A stretch of DNA of 64,000 nucleotides from Rhodospirillales bacterium (GCA_020638175.1 JACKJA010000002.1:124001-188000); one strand, 5' to 3'. Shown: positions 1 through 10,500, numbered from the stretch's first letter. Numbers and translations are program-made. Notes: generated by a model from the letters alone, not told the origin.

Positions 1-22
1 TCGCAAAAACGATCTCCTCTCG

Positions 23-1204
23 TCAATAACCGGCAAAATACAGGGCATACGCCAAAATCAGGGCCGGAATCGCCGTATAAAGCGTTGCAAGAACCGCCGT
101 TTTCGGGGCCAGAGCAATCGCCGGGAACAGGGCATCCCCGTCATTACTGATGGCATTGCCAATCTGGGCGGAAAACGGGATCAATCCGCCCAGATAAAGC
201 GTTGTGACAATAATCTGCGGCCCACAACCGGGAATAAAACCCACTAAAACCCCCAGCAACGGTACAAAGGCAGAAGCCGTATCGAACATTTTCGCCAGAT
301 CCAGCCCGCTCCATAGCATCGTCAATTCAAAGGCCATAAAGGCCACAATCACCCACGTCGTCACAAAGCTGGTTTCAAAGATAATCCGGTTGCGATTTTT
401 TACAAACGTACGGCACGCCGGATGCGCCGCCAGATTAACAATCGAAAACCCTTTATCCGGCAACATCACCCATATCCACAAACAATAAAGGCCGCCGATA
501 AACCCTATCCAGTGTGTCGGCGCCAGCCCCGCCAGAGGCCCAAACCATAAATCCGTATTCACCTGAAACGCGGCGCCACCCCCCAGAACAATGCCGGGGA
601 CCAGCAGCCCGTACCAGCTCCTCAAGGTTACGGCTTTATAATTAACCAGCGCACCGCAACGAATACGGAAATCCGGAAAATCTTGTAATTTCGTTCGCAG
701 GAAATTCCGCCCATGAATTTTCTCAACGATTAATCCGGTGGCCGTACCGGCCACAACGCTTACCGCCATCACCAGCAATGCCGTGCCCGGCGCACGCGCC
801 AGTAACAAAAAAGCAGCATCGCCCATCGTCGCGGTCAAAACCGCAACCATAGAGCCAAACCCGATCCGCCCCAGCACATACTGGGTAATCACGATAATCG
901 CCCCGCCACACCCCGGCAACGCACCTACCAGCGCGGCAAGCGGCACCTGCCAACGCTCATGGCGTTTCAAGGCATGCGCCACGTCCAGCCGTAAATAATG
1001 TTCGAGATAATAGAAAATAATCAGGGTCATCCCGACAAAAGAACTGACCTGGATATAGGCATCCGACAGAGCGCCCTGTACCGCGTTTCGGGTGGCCTCG
1101 GGCGCCGCAAAAGAAACGATCAGCAACAAAAACCATAACGCCGCCTTCCATTCCCGACGATCGATATAGCGGCTTAAACCGGACTTTGGCGTTATTTCGT
1201 TCAC
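23..1204 (-). CDS. 10-TM heavy-metal exporter-like permease (ArsP_2-like)
   Basis: A 393-aa polytopic inner-membrane protein, probably an efflux permease for a metal or metalloid; the substrate cannot be read from the sequence. It has two internal repeats (about residues 92-139 and 319-367). Each carries a PGCG motif, then Q-x-I-I-V-T or a close variant, a G-D-A-x-F motif and an A-x-A-P end, typical of a duplicated transporter fold. This matches my recollection of the putative 10TM heavy-metal exporter family (ArsP_2). The start is GTG at 1204 with an AGG-containing ribosome site just upstream. It follows ybaB on the same strand, in the place where many bacteria have recR, so it is an insertion relative to the usual dnaX-ybaB-recR order. 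Family fair, substrate unknown. Confidence 0.7.
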   Translation of the reverse strand: MNEITPKSGLSRYIDRREWKAALWFLLLIVSFAAPEATRNAVQGALSDAYIQVSSFVGMTLIIFYYLEHYLRLDVAHALKRHERWQVPLAALVGALPGCGGAIIVITQYVLGRIGFGSMVAVLTATMGDAAFLLLARAPGTALLVMAVSVVAGTATGLIVEKIHGRNFLRTKLQDFPDFRIRCGALVNYKAVTLRSWYGLLVPGIVLGGGAAFQVNTDLWFGPLAGLAPTHWIGFIGGLYCLWIWVMLPDKGFSIVNLAAHPACRTFVKNRNRIIFETSFVTTWVIVAFMAFELTMLWSGLDLAKMFDTASAFVPLLGVLVGFIPGCGPQIIVTTLYLGGLIPFSAQIGNAISNDGDALFPAIALAPKTAVLATLYTAIPALILAYALYFAGY

Positions 1205-1298
1205 ACAAACCTATACGAAGCGGAATATAAAAATGGATCAGTTTTAAGTTCCCGGCAGATTCTGAGAAATTCTCCGCTTAACCGGAAACGGCAAAACC

Positions 1299-1619
1299 CT
1301 AAAACGGCAAATCCATACCCGCCGGCAACCCCAGCTCACTCATCATTTTTTGGGTCTCTTCACCCAGACGGGAATCTGCATTGGCGCGGGCCGTATTCAT
1401 CGCCGCCATAATCAGATCTTCCAGCGTTTCCTTATCCGCCGGGTTAATAACATCCGGGGAAATATCAATCTTGCGGACTTCGCCCTTGCAGGTCATCGTC
1501 ACATTAACCATACCGCCGCCAGAACTGCCCGTTACTTCCTGCTGCGCCAGCTCTGCCTGCATTTGCTCCATGCGCTCCTGCATGACTTTGGCCTGTTTCA
1601 TCATCTGCTGTAGGTTCAT
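1299..1619 (-). CDS. ybaB: YbaB/EbfC nucleoid-associated protein
   Basis: A 106-aa small DNA-binding protein of the YbaB/EbfC family, which binds DNA as a dimer and is almost always found beside dnaX. The N-terminus is a charged, Met/Gln-rich helix (MNLQQMMKQAKVMQERMEQM), followed by the family's G-G-G-M-V-x-V beta segment, the I-D-I-S-P-D-V-I turn and a D-L-I-x-A-A-x-N-x-A helix. Length and motif order are standard. The start ATG is preceded by GAGG. It lies 18 bp downstream of dnaX and is surely cotranscribed with it. recR does not follow here. Confidence 0.95.
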   Translation of the reverse strand: MNLQQMMKQAKVMQERMEQMQAELAQQEVTGSSGGGMVNVTMTCKGEVRKIDISPDVINPADKETLEDLIMAAMNTARANADSRLGEETQKMMSELGLPAGMDLPF

Positions 1620-1637
1620 AGTGTCCTCTTTTATTGT

Positions 1638-3296
1638 TTATTGTTTGGAATTGAGTTTGATCTTCGTATCCGGAAACGCCCTGAATATTTCCGCCACCAC
1701 CGGGGTTTCCATGATTTCCGCCATCAGCGCCGCGTCTTCCTGTGCCTTGATCTCTGCCAAGGTCGCCGCGCCCGGCGCGCTTGAAATCGACACCATCCAC
1801 TGGTTTCCGGTCAAAGAAATCAGGGCATTACGAAGGTTCTGGGCCAGTTTGGGATCAGCCTGCGGCTCGACCCGCATCTCGATCATGCCCTCTTTCATTT
1901 TGACCAAATGCGCATAGTGGAAAACATGACCGGCCAGAATCATCTCCCGGTTTTGCTCCAGCAACGCCACCACATCGGCCAGGGTTTCCAGTTTCTCGAC
2001 AGGGGCAGGCTGAACTTGCGAGGCACTAACAACACCGCCGCCAACCGCCATCGCCACCGGCTCCAGTGTCCGCTCCGCCTGCGTCGCCCGCGGAACGACA
2101 GGCGCGCCACTATCCGCTGGCTGGTCTTTCAGCTTTTTCAGCAAATCAGAGGGATCCGGCAAATCCGAAGCATAGGCCAGCCGGATCAAAATCATCTCGG
2201 CGGCAGCCTGCGGATTGGGCGCTGTGTTTACCTCGTTCACACCCTTGAGCAAAATCTGCCATGCCCGCCCCAGCGTCGGCATCGAAAGCTGCGAAGCCAG
2301 ATCTTTGGCCCGCGCCAGAGTGTCGGGCGCCACCGCCGCATGGGTTTCCTGCATATCCGGCACCGCCCGCAATTTAGTCAGGAGATGCGTGAAATCCAGA
2401 AGATCACTCATCAACACCGACGGGTCGCCGCCACTGCGATATAGCTCCTCGGCAATATTCAGCGCTTCTTTACACTGGCCCTTTACGGCGTGCTCAAGAA
2501 CATCCATCACCCGCGCCCGATCAGCCAGCCCCAGCATATCCTGAACCTGCTGTGCGCTCACCGCCCCGTCGGACAGGGAAATCGCCTGATCCAGCAAAGA
2601 CAAACCATCACGCGCCGAACCATCCGCCGCGCGGGAAATCAAGGCCAGCGCATCGTCATCAACGCTCACCCCTTCTTGCGCGGCAATCGTTTTGTAATAA
2701 GCCGCCAGCGTTTCCGCATCAATCCGGCGCAAATCAAAGCGCTGGCACCGCGACAGCACCGTCACAGGCACCTTGCGAATTTCCGTGGTCGCGAAAATAA
2801 ATTTGACGTGCTCCGGCGGTTCTTCCAGCGTTTTCAGCAGCGCGTTAAACGCCGCCTTGGAGAGCATATGCACCTCGTCAATGATATAGACCTTATAGCG
2901 CGCCGATGTCGGGGCATAACGCACACCATCGAGAATCTCACGAATATCGTCTACCCCGGTACGCGACGCCGCATCCATTTCGATCACATCCGGATGCCGG
3001 TCGGCAGAAATGGCCTGGCAAATCTCGCAGTCATCGGTCGGCCCGGTCGTGGGGCCGGCTTTGCCGTCCGGCCCGGTATAGTTCAGCGCCTTGGCAATGA
3101 TCCGCGCCGTCGTGGTCTTACCCGTCCCGCGAATCCCCGTCAGCATGAAAGCATGCGCAATCCGGCCACTTTCAATCGCATTGGTCAAAGTCCGTACTAA
3201 CGCATCCTGACCAACCAGCTGCCCAAAATTCTGGGGCCGGTACTTGCGCGCCAAAACGCGATACGCTGTTGATTGCTTTGTTTCAGAATCAGACAT
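1638..3296 (-). CDS. dnaX: DNA polymerase III subunit gamma/tau
   Basis: A 552-aa clamp-loader ATPase subunit that loads the beta clamp at replication forks. It has the Walker A sequence GIRGTGKT (54-61), the Walker B region with D-E-V-H-M-L, the sensor stretch FATTEIRKVPVTVLSRCQRF, and the alphaproteobacterial hallmark EMDAASRTGVDDIREI. The C-terminal 170 residues are the less conserved tau region. The zinc module is odd: only two cysteines (C90 and C93) are present where the family normally has a cluster of three or four. The length suggests a full tau; I see no strong slippery A-run that would argue for a programmed frameshift. It is the first gene of the dnaX-ybaB unit. Positions 3297-3438 upstream hold no gene. 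Confidence 0.96.
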   Translation of the reverse strand: MSDSETKQSTAYRVLARKYRPQNFGQLVGQDALVRTLTNAIESGRIAHAFMLTGIRGTGKTTTARIIAKALNYTGPDGKAGPTTGPTDDCEICQAISADRHPDVIEMDAASRTGVDDIREILDGVRYAPTSARYKVYIIDEVHMLSKAAFNALLKTLEEPPEHVKFIFATTEIRKVPVTVLSRCQRFDLRRIDAETLAAYYKTIAAQEGVSVDDDALALISRAADGSARDGLSLLDQAISLSDGAVSAQQVQDMLGLADRARVMDVLEHAVKGQCKEALNIAEELYRSGGDPSVLMSDLLDFTHLLTKLRAVPDMQETHAAVAPDTLARAKDLASQLSMPTLGRAWQILLKGVNEVNTAPNPQAAAEMILIRLAYASDLPDPSDLLKKLKDQPADSGAPVVPRATQAERTLEPVAMAVGGGVVSASQVQPAPVEKLETLADVVALLEQNREMILAGHVFHYAHLVKMKEGMIEMRVEPQADPKLAQNLRNALISLTGNQWMVSISSAPGAATLAEIKAQEDAALMAEIMETPVVAEIFRAFPDTKIKLNSKQ

Positions 3297-3438
3297 AAAC
3301 CCTGTCTAGCGTGATTCCCGCCTGATCGCAACGAGCTTTCTGGTTAAGACGGCGCTCTTCCACGTCTTTCAAGGCTGCTTCTTGTCAGTGTATAGCCTTA
3401 TCTTCTTTATGCTTTGATCAAAAGTCTGGCCGTCAAAC

Positions 3439-4944
3439 TTATGCCGCCAGCCGCGCCCACTTGCGAGCAACCGGCATATCCATTTTACGTGCCAATTTTT
3501 CAAGTTCTCTGGCCTGTTTAATGATTTTTCTCTCCGTGCTCTGGCCAATCTGGCGCACCACGGTCCGAACAAACAAAGTCTCGTCCGGGTTAAGGGGAGA
3601 ACCGTTTGCGTGGTTTTGAAAGATATCGTGCAATCGCGCCTGACGACTGTCTCTGGGGCGTACAACATCACGAAATAATGAAGCCATCCATCCACCCGTG
3701 CGTTCATCTTCCTTGTCATCCCCGATCTTGTCAAAGTGCGAGGTAAGAAATTTCTGCTGCCGTTCACTCAAAGGATCATTTTTTTCCAGTTTTCGCATCA
3801 CAGAATTCAGCCGTTTGTGACTCCGCAAATGTCGGTCCATTTTCTTTTGCCGGGCCTGATACTCTGCGCGCACGACATTCCGCTTTTCAAAAGGCCATGC
3901 CAAGGAGCGCTCCTGTTTTCCCGGCCACGTTCTGTGGGCATGACGAATGATAATATTGGCATAGCGCATAAAAGGTTTCAGATCATCCGGCAAAGGATCG
4001 TCGGCTTCCGGCAGCTCTGTCATTCCCTTCTTTTCCCGGTCAATGCGGTAATCAACGATTTTATGCTCTCCGTTTTCCTTGAACATCAGGAACGTGCAGC
4101 TTTCAACCCAGTCGCCATCGTTAAGTAAATGCAGCGTCTTTGAATTCTCCGGTTTCCGGTAATCGGACTGCCACGCCTTCCAGATCGGAAGGATGCTTTT
4201 GGTTTTATCCGATTCCCCCGCCGTATGCGTATGACCGAAAATAATGCCATCGACATTTTTCTCGATAGCCTTTTGCCACAACTCATTGCGCAAAAGGCGG
4301 GTGCTTTCACCAACATCAAAAGCAAAATCGATGACCTTTTTAATCCCTTTCTTAACCGCCGCAACAGGCGATACATGCACACCCAACAACCGATAGGACG
4401 AATTGGAGATCAGCTTCCCGGTCGAGACAAAGAGATCGTACACCAAACTCCCGAATTGACTGACCGGGCGAGCAACCAGCACTTCCAAAGCCTTTTCGGC
4501 CATATTTTTCTGACGGGAAGAATAATTATCGCCATGCCCAACGAGATATGTTTGGGACATATCACCCGGCGTCGTGTAAAGCGCATCTTCGGCAACCGTG
4601 ATGTTTTGCATCCACTTTTGTTTCCATTGGCGTCCGAAAAGTTGATCGAGACGCCACTTTTCATCATGGTTTCCGGGAATAAAAGTAACCTTGGTGTTAT
4701 TGGATGCTTTGGCCAGAATAAGCGCGATAACGCGCTTTTGCATTTCATCAAAAGCCTTTTCCTTGGCGGCTTCCATTTCCCAGCCCCCGAAAAAATCCCC
4801 AACGATGTAGAGTTCTTCCGCATCCGTATGAAGAAGCATCTCATACAGATACTCCGCCGACGAAATATTGGACCCCAGATGAACGTCAGAAATAAAAGCC
4901 GATTTCGCCTTGTACAGAGGATCTGGCGTGGCCGTAAAAATCAT
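3439..4944 (-). CDS. LpxH-like calcineurin-type metallophosphoesterase with long C-terminal extension
   Basis: A 501-aa predicted dimetal phosphoesterase. The five calcineurin-fold motifs are intact: SDVHLGS (D20, H22), GDFFGGWE (D50), GNHDE (N92, H93), GHGDN (136-140) and GHTHTAG (237-243). The spacing resembles the LpxH/LpxI-independent UDP-2,3-diacylglucosamine diphosphatase-like group, which is usually 240-290 aa. Here about 190 extra residues follow the catalytic domain. They are rich in Lys and Arg, with predicted helices and R-S-H-K-R-L type clusters, and I do not recognise them. No signal peptide, so the protein is cytoplasmic or peripheral. GGGAGC precedes the ATG. A role in lipid A or another phospho-lipid pathway is possible but unproven. 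Confidence 0.75.
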   Translation of the reverse strand: MIFTATPDPLYKAKSAFISDVHLGSNISSAEYLYEMLLHTDAEELYIVGDFFGGWEMEAAKEKAFDEMQKRVIALILAKASNNTKVTFIPGNHDEKWRLDQLFGRQWKQKWMQNITVAEDALYTTPGDMSQTYLVGHGDNYSSRQKNMAEKALEVLVARPVSQFGSLVYDLFVSTGKLISNSSYRLLGVHVSPVAAVKKGIKKVIDFAFDVGESTRLLRNELWQKAIEKNVDGIIFGHTHTAGESDKTKSILPIWKAWQSDYRKPENSKTLHLLNDGDWVESCTFLMFKENGEHKIVDYRIDREKKGMTELPEADDPLPDDLKPFMRYANIIIRHAHRTWPGKQERSLAWPFEKRNVVRAEYQARQKKMDRHLRSHKRLNSVMRKLEKNDPLSERQQKFLTSHFDKIGDDKEDERTGGWMASLFRDVVRPRDSRQARLHDIFQNHANGSPLNPDETLFVRTVVRQIGQSTERKIIKQARELEKLARKMDMPVARKWARLAA

Positions 4945-5063
4945 CCCCGTGGTGCTCCCTTAACAAAGTTTCTTTTTAAGGGCTATTTACAGAAAAAGGA
5001 GCGGGAGGGGCAAGAAGATTCTCACCCACAAGGCAACTTTTTTATGTCATAAAAAGGGAAAGT

Positions 5064-5158
5064 GGAAGATCGGACACGACCCGATGAAATTCACTTGCGG
5101 CTGCTACCTCTCGGTCCTGACCGGGTTCGGCGAGACACCGCCCGCGCCGACCTTCCGG
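5064..5158 (-). ncRNA. ffs: Signal recognition particle RNA (4.5S, small bacterial type)
   Basis: On the minus strand the sequence has the SRP RNA apical domain: GGTCAGGACCGAGAGGTAGC followed by AGCC. This gives the symmetric and asymmetric loops around a GAGA (GNRA) tetraloop instead of the commoner GGAA. The ends pair perfectly with one G-U: the 5' arm complements 5147-5156 and the 3' arm complements 5064-5073. A run of five T residues on the minus strand (5051-5055) just past the 3' end fits a terminator or processing tail. The RNA binds Ffh for cotranslational membrane targeting. Exact ends are estimated from the terminal helix. Confidence 0.85.
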
Positions 5159-5211
5159 ATAGAGGATATAGCCACTATGACACAGAAATGCAAGCGTTAT
5201 GGCACGCGGCT

Positions 5212-5292
5212 CTAAAAGAGTTGCAGCCCCATCGCCGTCAAAACGCCAACAACACACACTAAATCAAGTAATTGAGAAAACAGAATAATCAT
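5212..5292 (-). CDS. Possible 26-aa hydrophobic peptide
   Basis: A very short ORF (ATG at 5292, TAG at 5212-5214) encoding 26 residues, nearly all hydrophobic, of the form M-I-I-L-F-S-Q-L-L-D-L-V and so on: one potential membrane helix. It is preceded by an unusually good ribosome site, CAGGAGGG, at six bases from the ATG. It lies directly upstream of the SRP RNA on the same strand. I know no family for it. The strong Shine-Dalgarno is the main argument that it is real. Confidence 0.4.
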   Translation of the reverse strand: MIILFSQLLDLVCVVGVLTAMGLQLF

Positions 5293-5486
5293 GGGAACCC
5301 TCCTGAGAGGAAAAAAGTGAACGTCAAAGACAAGGCTATATAAATCCTGAAAGGATAAAATTTAGTTAAAATTTTAGGATTTTGATAAAAAAATCAAAAA
5401 TGTCGTAAATCAGCCCCGCATCAATGCTTGCAAAACCCCCGAAAAAGCATTATCAACACCATTGCCTTTCGGCTTCCTCGTGGCAA

Positions 5487-5561
5487 GCCGCTGTAGCTCA
5501 GTGGTAGAGCAACGCATTCGTAATGCGTGGGTCGGGTGTTCAAATCACCCCAGCGGCACCA
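5487..5561 (+). tRNA. tRNA-Thr (anticodon CGT)
   Basis: A complete cloverleaf. The acceptor stem GCCGCTG pairs with CAGCGGC, the D arm is GCTC/GAGC, and the anticodon stem ACGCA/TGCGT encloses the loop TTCGTAA (anticodon CGT, reading ACG). The T arm is GGGTG-TTCAAAT-CACCC and CCA is encoded. The 3' part of this gene, from 5524, is repeated exactly at 21285-21320, which marks it as a likely integration target. Confidence 0.97.
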
Positions 5562-5776
5562 TTTCCCGCCATTTTTTTAAAATTCACCCCGCCTTATTAG
5601 ACCTTATTACGCCTCAAGCGTTTTTGGAGGCGCTAAAAACTATTTGTGCTGTCTTACCGTGAGTTGTCAACTCTACCAAAGACGATAAAATTATTTATGA
5701 TTTTAAAGAGAGAAACTCGAAGCCTAAACCAAAAACATTAACTATATTGCTATGATTTCATGAGACTAAAGGTTAT

Positions 5777-7549
5777 GTGTTAGCAATCATGAATTGTTTA
5801 AGAGCTTTCATTATAGCTATTTTGTTCCTCTTGCATGGAGTGACTTCTGCATGGGCGGAAGGTATTGATTATACGGTATCTATCAGCGGCATCGAAGACA
5901 ACGGGTTGGAAAACAGCCTGAAGGAAAAAGCTTTTCTTTTTAAACTGGCCGACAAAAAGCCGGAAACGGCAGCAGCGCTTAATCGACGGATCAAAAACGA
6001 CCTGAAGACCTTTAAAGCCGTAATGGAAGAAAACGGATATTATGGCGCAGTATTGGATTACACACTTCAAGAGGAAAACAACAGAAAACATATTATCCTC
6101 ACAATCGATCCGGGGCAAATTTATACGATCACCGAATTTATCTTGCGTTGGCCGGACGGCGAGCCAGCAGATGTTGAAGTATTGTCCGCGTTAAAGCTCC
6201 CTGTCGGCGAACCTGCACTACCCGGCACCATTCTGGATACGGAACAAACGATCCTGACCACCCTGATGCAAAACGGCTTCCCTTTCCCGCAAACAAGCGG
6301 CAGAAAGCTGTCCGTCAATCATACAAAAAAAAGCGTGTCGGCGGAGCTGTTCCTTGATCCCGGCATGATAGCACGCTTTGGACCTTTCCAGATCACAGGG
6401 CTCAAGCGCGTAAAAGAGGCTTTTGTCGAAAGGCGGATCAGATGGCAGGAAGGTGAGGTTTTCAACATTCAAAAAATCGCCAGTACGCGCAAGGCTTTAA
6501 CGCGAAGTGGTGTTGTGTCAAGTGCTGACATTCAGTACGGCGAAATTGCACAAGACGGACAAGTACCGGTTACTCTAGATATCAGGGAGAGCAAACATCG
6601 TAGTATCGGCGCGGGTGCAGCCTATTCTACAACACTTGAACTGGTTGGCAATGTATTTTGGGAGCACCGTAACCTGTTCGGACAAGCTGAAAAACTAAGA
6701 GTGAAAGCGGAAGGTGGTACCGCAACATATGCGCTAGGAGCCGATTTAAACAAACCCGATATGTTTGGCAACACCAATCTGAGTTGGCAAAATTCAGCCG
6801 AGTTCCGGCAGGAATTTCTCGAAGCCTATGATAAGGATACGGCTTCACTCAGCACAGCTCTGAATTACAAATATTCTGCCACATCCGCCGTTTCGAGCGG
6901 CGTTACGATTGAACGCAGCCGGATTAAAGAAGAAGGTAATCCCGAACAGATTTTCACCCTTCTGGCTCTGCCGTTGACGTATCGCTATGACGGCACAGAC
7001 GACTTGCTTGATCCGCGTGAGGGCATCCGCGCCAATATCGGCGTCACGCCCTATCAGGTATTGAATGAACAAAACAGTTTTATCAAAGTGGATGCCGGGC
7101 TTAGCCATTATTTGCCTGTAGGGAAACGCTTCGTTTGGGCCAATCGGGTAAGAGCGGCTGTGGTCCAAGGGCAGACGCTGGAAGATGTTCCGGCAGACAA
7201 GCGACTTTATGCCGGAGGAGGAGGTTCCGTACGTGGCTATGGATATCAGCTTTTGGGACCGCTGGATGAAAACAACAACCCGACCGGCGGACGCATGGCT
7301 TTCGAGGTGGGGACCGAAGGGCGTTTTAAAATCACAGAAACGATAGAAGGTGTGGCTTTCCTTGAGGGCGGGCGGGTCAGCGAAGATTCGGAACTTAACA
7401 GTAATGCGGATTTCCTTTGGGGGACAGGCAGCGGCGTGCGTTATCACACTCCCATCGGTCCGCTACGCGTAGATTTGGCGGTACCTTTGGATAAACGGAA
7501 GCCAGATGATGCTTTCCAGTTCTATATCAGCTTGGGGCAGGCTTTTTAG
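5777..7549 (+). CDS. tamA: TamA-like outer-membrane assembly protein (Omp85 family)
   Basis: A 590-aa outer-membrane protein with an N-terminal signal peptide (cleavage after A-W-A, about residue 27), a POTRA-containing periplasmic region (about 30-270) and a C-terminal Omp85 16-strand barrel (about 275-590). The barrel includes the G-G-G-G-S-V-R-G-Y motif of loop 6 and ends in an aromatic C-terminal strand (FQFYISLGQAF). With TamB it forms the translocation and assembly module, linked to autotransporter assembly and lipid transport to the outer membrane. GTG at 5777 has AAAGGT upstream; ATG at 5789 is the alternative. It is immediately followed by tamB with no gap. The pair lies inside the tRNA-bounded segment, so it may be a second, acquired copy. 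Confidence 0.85.
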   Translation: MLAIMNCLRAFIIAILFLLHGVTSAWAEGIDYTVSISGIEDNGLENSLKEKAFLFKLADKKPETAAALNRRIKNDLKTFKAVMEENGYYGAVLDYTLQEENNRKHIILTIDPGQIYTITEFILRWPDGEPADVEVLSALKLPVGEPALPGTILDTEQTILTTLMQNGFPFPQTSGRKLSVNHTKKSVSAELFLDPGMIARFGPFQITGLKRVKEAFVERRIRWQEGEVFNIQKIASTRKALTRSGVVSSADIQYGEIAQDGQVPVTLDIRESKHRSIGAGAAYSTTLELVGNVFWEHRNLFGQAEKLRVKAEGGTATYALGADLNKPDMFGNTNLSWQNSAEFRQEFLEAYDKDTASLSTALNYKYSATSAVSSGVTIERSRIKEEGNPEQIFTLLALPLTYRYDGTDDLLDPREGIRANIGVTPYQVLNEQNSFIKVDAGLSHYLPVGKRFVWANRVRAAVVQGQTLEDVPADKRLYAGGGGSVRGYGYQLLGPLDENNNPTGGRMAFEVGTEGRFKITETIEGVAFLEGGRVSEDSELNSNADFLWGTGSGVRYHTPIGPLRVDLAVPLDKRKPDDAFQFYISLGQAF

Positions 7550-10500
7550 ATGAAAAAACACGCTTTGAGAATACTGGCATGGATTACAGGGGTAGTTTTG
7601 TCGCTGGCCGTTTTGGCTGTTACGACTTTTGCGCTCACTCTGTCGTGGTTGGGTAGCGCTCCGGGCCGCGAGTGGATTGCACAGCAGGTGGAACAGCGCG
7701 CCAGCAACGATAATTACAGGGTAGGACTTGATGATATCAGGACTCTAAATAACAGGAAGATCGTGCTCGGCACCATTACGTTGAGCGACAAAAATGGTGT
7801 TCTGGCCACCTTCAAAGATATTCGCATTGACTATATGGCCGAAGCCTTTTTGACAGGCGGCGTTCATATCAATGATCTGGATGTTGGAGAAGTTTTCATT
7901 TACCGGTTGCCTGCCGAACAAAAAACGGACAGTCCTAAATTTTATTTGCCGGAGATACCCGATCTTCGTATTGGCCATTTTCATGCACAAACGATTACGT
8001 TGAATCAAGATTTTACCGGGCGGGAAGAAAAATTGTCTCTGGAAGGGGGGCTATCCCTTTCGCCTTCTATCACCGGTAGCATTCTTGAAATCAGCCTTCT
8101 GGATAAAATTGCGGGCGAAAAACTGGCGGATATCCTGCTTAATTTGAAAGATAGGGAAACGCTGTCTTTACGCTCTCATATAGCGGATAAAAGCAATGGC
8201 ATCATTGCTCGCCTGAGCGGCATGCCTGCCGTGAATATTGATCTGGACGGCAGCGGAACGGCCAGAGAGTGGGCGGGTGAATTCACCGCGGATCTGGGTG
8301 ATGTGCTGGAAAGCAAAAGCAGTGTTGCGATTGACTTAACCGGGAAAACGCCCGTTATTAAAGTTAAAGGAAAAACGCGTTATGGGGAGCTTATAGCAGA
8401 CGGCGATGCACGTCTCACCTTAGACACCAAAAAGAAACAGGCGCTTATCTCTTTTTCGGGAACGCTGCAAACACCAGGTGTAACCCTGAAAAATTTGCAG
8501 GCGGAAACACGTATTGAAGAAGACAAAACCCTTTTTGTAGCCGGGAAAACGAACACGGTTATTCTGAATGAAACGGGCAAGGAGCTTAGCGTTCTGAAGC
8601 AGGCTGTTTTTGAAGGCACGGCAAAAATTCTGAAAGATAAAATCAGCATAGGAAAAAGCACCCTTCAAACATCGCTTTTTGAAGCTTCGGCGCAGGGCAG
8701 TATTGATATGGGCAAACGAGCTTTAAACCTGACTGTGCAGGGCAACGTTTCTGCTTTAGCGCATTTTGTTCCTGATTTAAAGGGAGCGGCCCAAGGCCGC
8801 ATGTCCTTCATAGGTACCTATGAACCATTAGCGCTGGAAGCTCCGGTAGAAATCAACACGACAGAGTTTTCTATGTCTCAGTCTGATGCTGACGCCCTTC
8901 TGGGAACGAAGCCTCATCTAAAAGCTAAGCTATCATACAGGAATGAAAGTTTGACTATTGCAGATGGCATTTTAACAGGCGCAAATGACCAAACACTTAC
9001 ATTTTCCGGCACGTTCAAAAACAACCAAACGGACCTGATTTTAGCAACGCATTATCTGGATAATGACTTGAAAACGAACCTGAGTATCAAGGAAGATATC
9101 ATTACTTTCCAAGATGTTAGCGCGCAAGGGCCTGTCGGCACGATCAGCGGAAAAGCTGCATACGATATTGCCCGAAACAATCTGCAAGCATCACTGGCTC
9201 TAAAATCCGATGAAAAGACGGCAGTTTCTCTTGCCTTGTTCGGGCCAGTGGATCATCTCACCGGCAAAGGTACTTTAGAAGGTGAAGGCGCTTTCCCTTA
9301 CAGATTTGATTTTGAAGGTGCACTCCAGAAAATAGGAGTAAGGGTAAACAGTTTCGCGGGTGCTTACGGCCCGAATAAAATCAACCTGAAAAACCCGGCA
9401 GATATTGCGTTTACAGATAATGGAGTGGCCATCACAAGCATGATCATCGGCTTGAATGATGGAACATTTACAGCAACGGGCTCGTTTGGACCGCAGAATT
9501 TCAATGCCGATATTATCGCTGAGAACATCCCGGCCGATCTTGAAATATTTCCCTTTCTTTTTAACGGACGCATAGAGGGCGCTATCGCTCTGTCTGGTTC
9601 GTATAAAAACCCGGAAGGAAAAGCGCAGCTCACGCTTAAACGCATCGCCATCCCTGGTATCGAAGATACGCAAGACCGTTATGTGGATGGTACGGTAAAG
9701 GCGCGTTACAAAGATAACATCCTACAGGCGCATACCGATTTACAAGGTCCGACGGGTTTGCAGTTTAATGCAGATGGCAATCTGCCCTTAACCATTGTTC
9801 CCCTCTCTATTCCTTTTGAAAAGCCTGTTCAGGCAACATTGAAAAGCCGTGTTGATTTGCGGGCCTTGACGATCCTGCTCGGATTTGATGAACAGCGTAT
9901 TACAGGACACTCAACACTGGACATAACCCTGTCTGGAACTTTTGACAAACCTATCATAAAAGGCGTTGGCACTTTACGAAATGGTACATACGATAATCTT
10001 TTGTTGGGAACGATGCTCAAGGATATTAGCGCGGATATCAGCGCCGATACAAACCGCTTGATCTTGACAAGCCTTGAAGGAAAGGACGCCAACGGCGGTC
10101 GTTTTAGCGGTTCCGGCCATGTTGAACTTAGAGATATCCAGAATCCAATCTATGATTTTTCACTGGACACAGACCATCTGCAACTTGTTAATCTCGACCG
10201 TATGGGCTTAACCGCCAGTGGCAATTTAAAGAGTTCCGGAGATAAGGATCAGGCCCGCATCAAGGGCAGTATAATAGTCAATGCGGCGGAATATTATATC
10301 GGGAAAATCATCGGCACCAGTTCTCTAGACAGTTTTGAAATCGTCGAAGTCAACGGCACTGAGACGACGAACGACACATCGGAAAAGCCAATGGAAGGAC
10401 CGGAAATCACTCTGGCCGTTAATATTGAGGCTCATAACAACGTTTTTGTGCGCGGTCCCGATCTGGAAACAGAATGGAGCGGTAATCTGACTGTGTCCGG

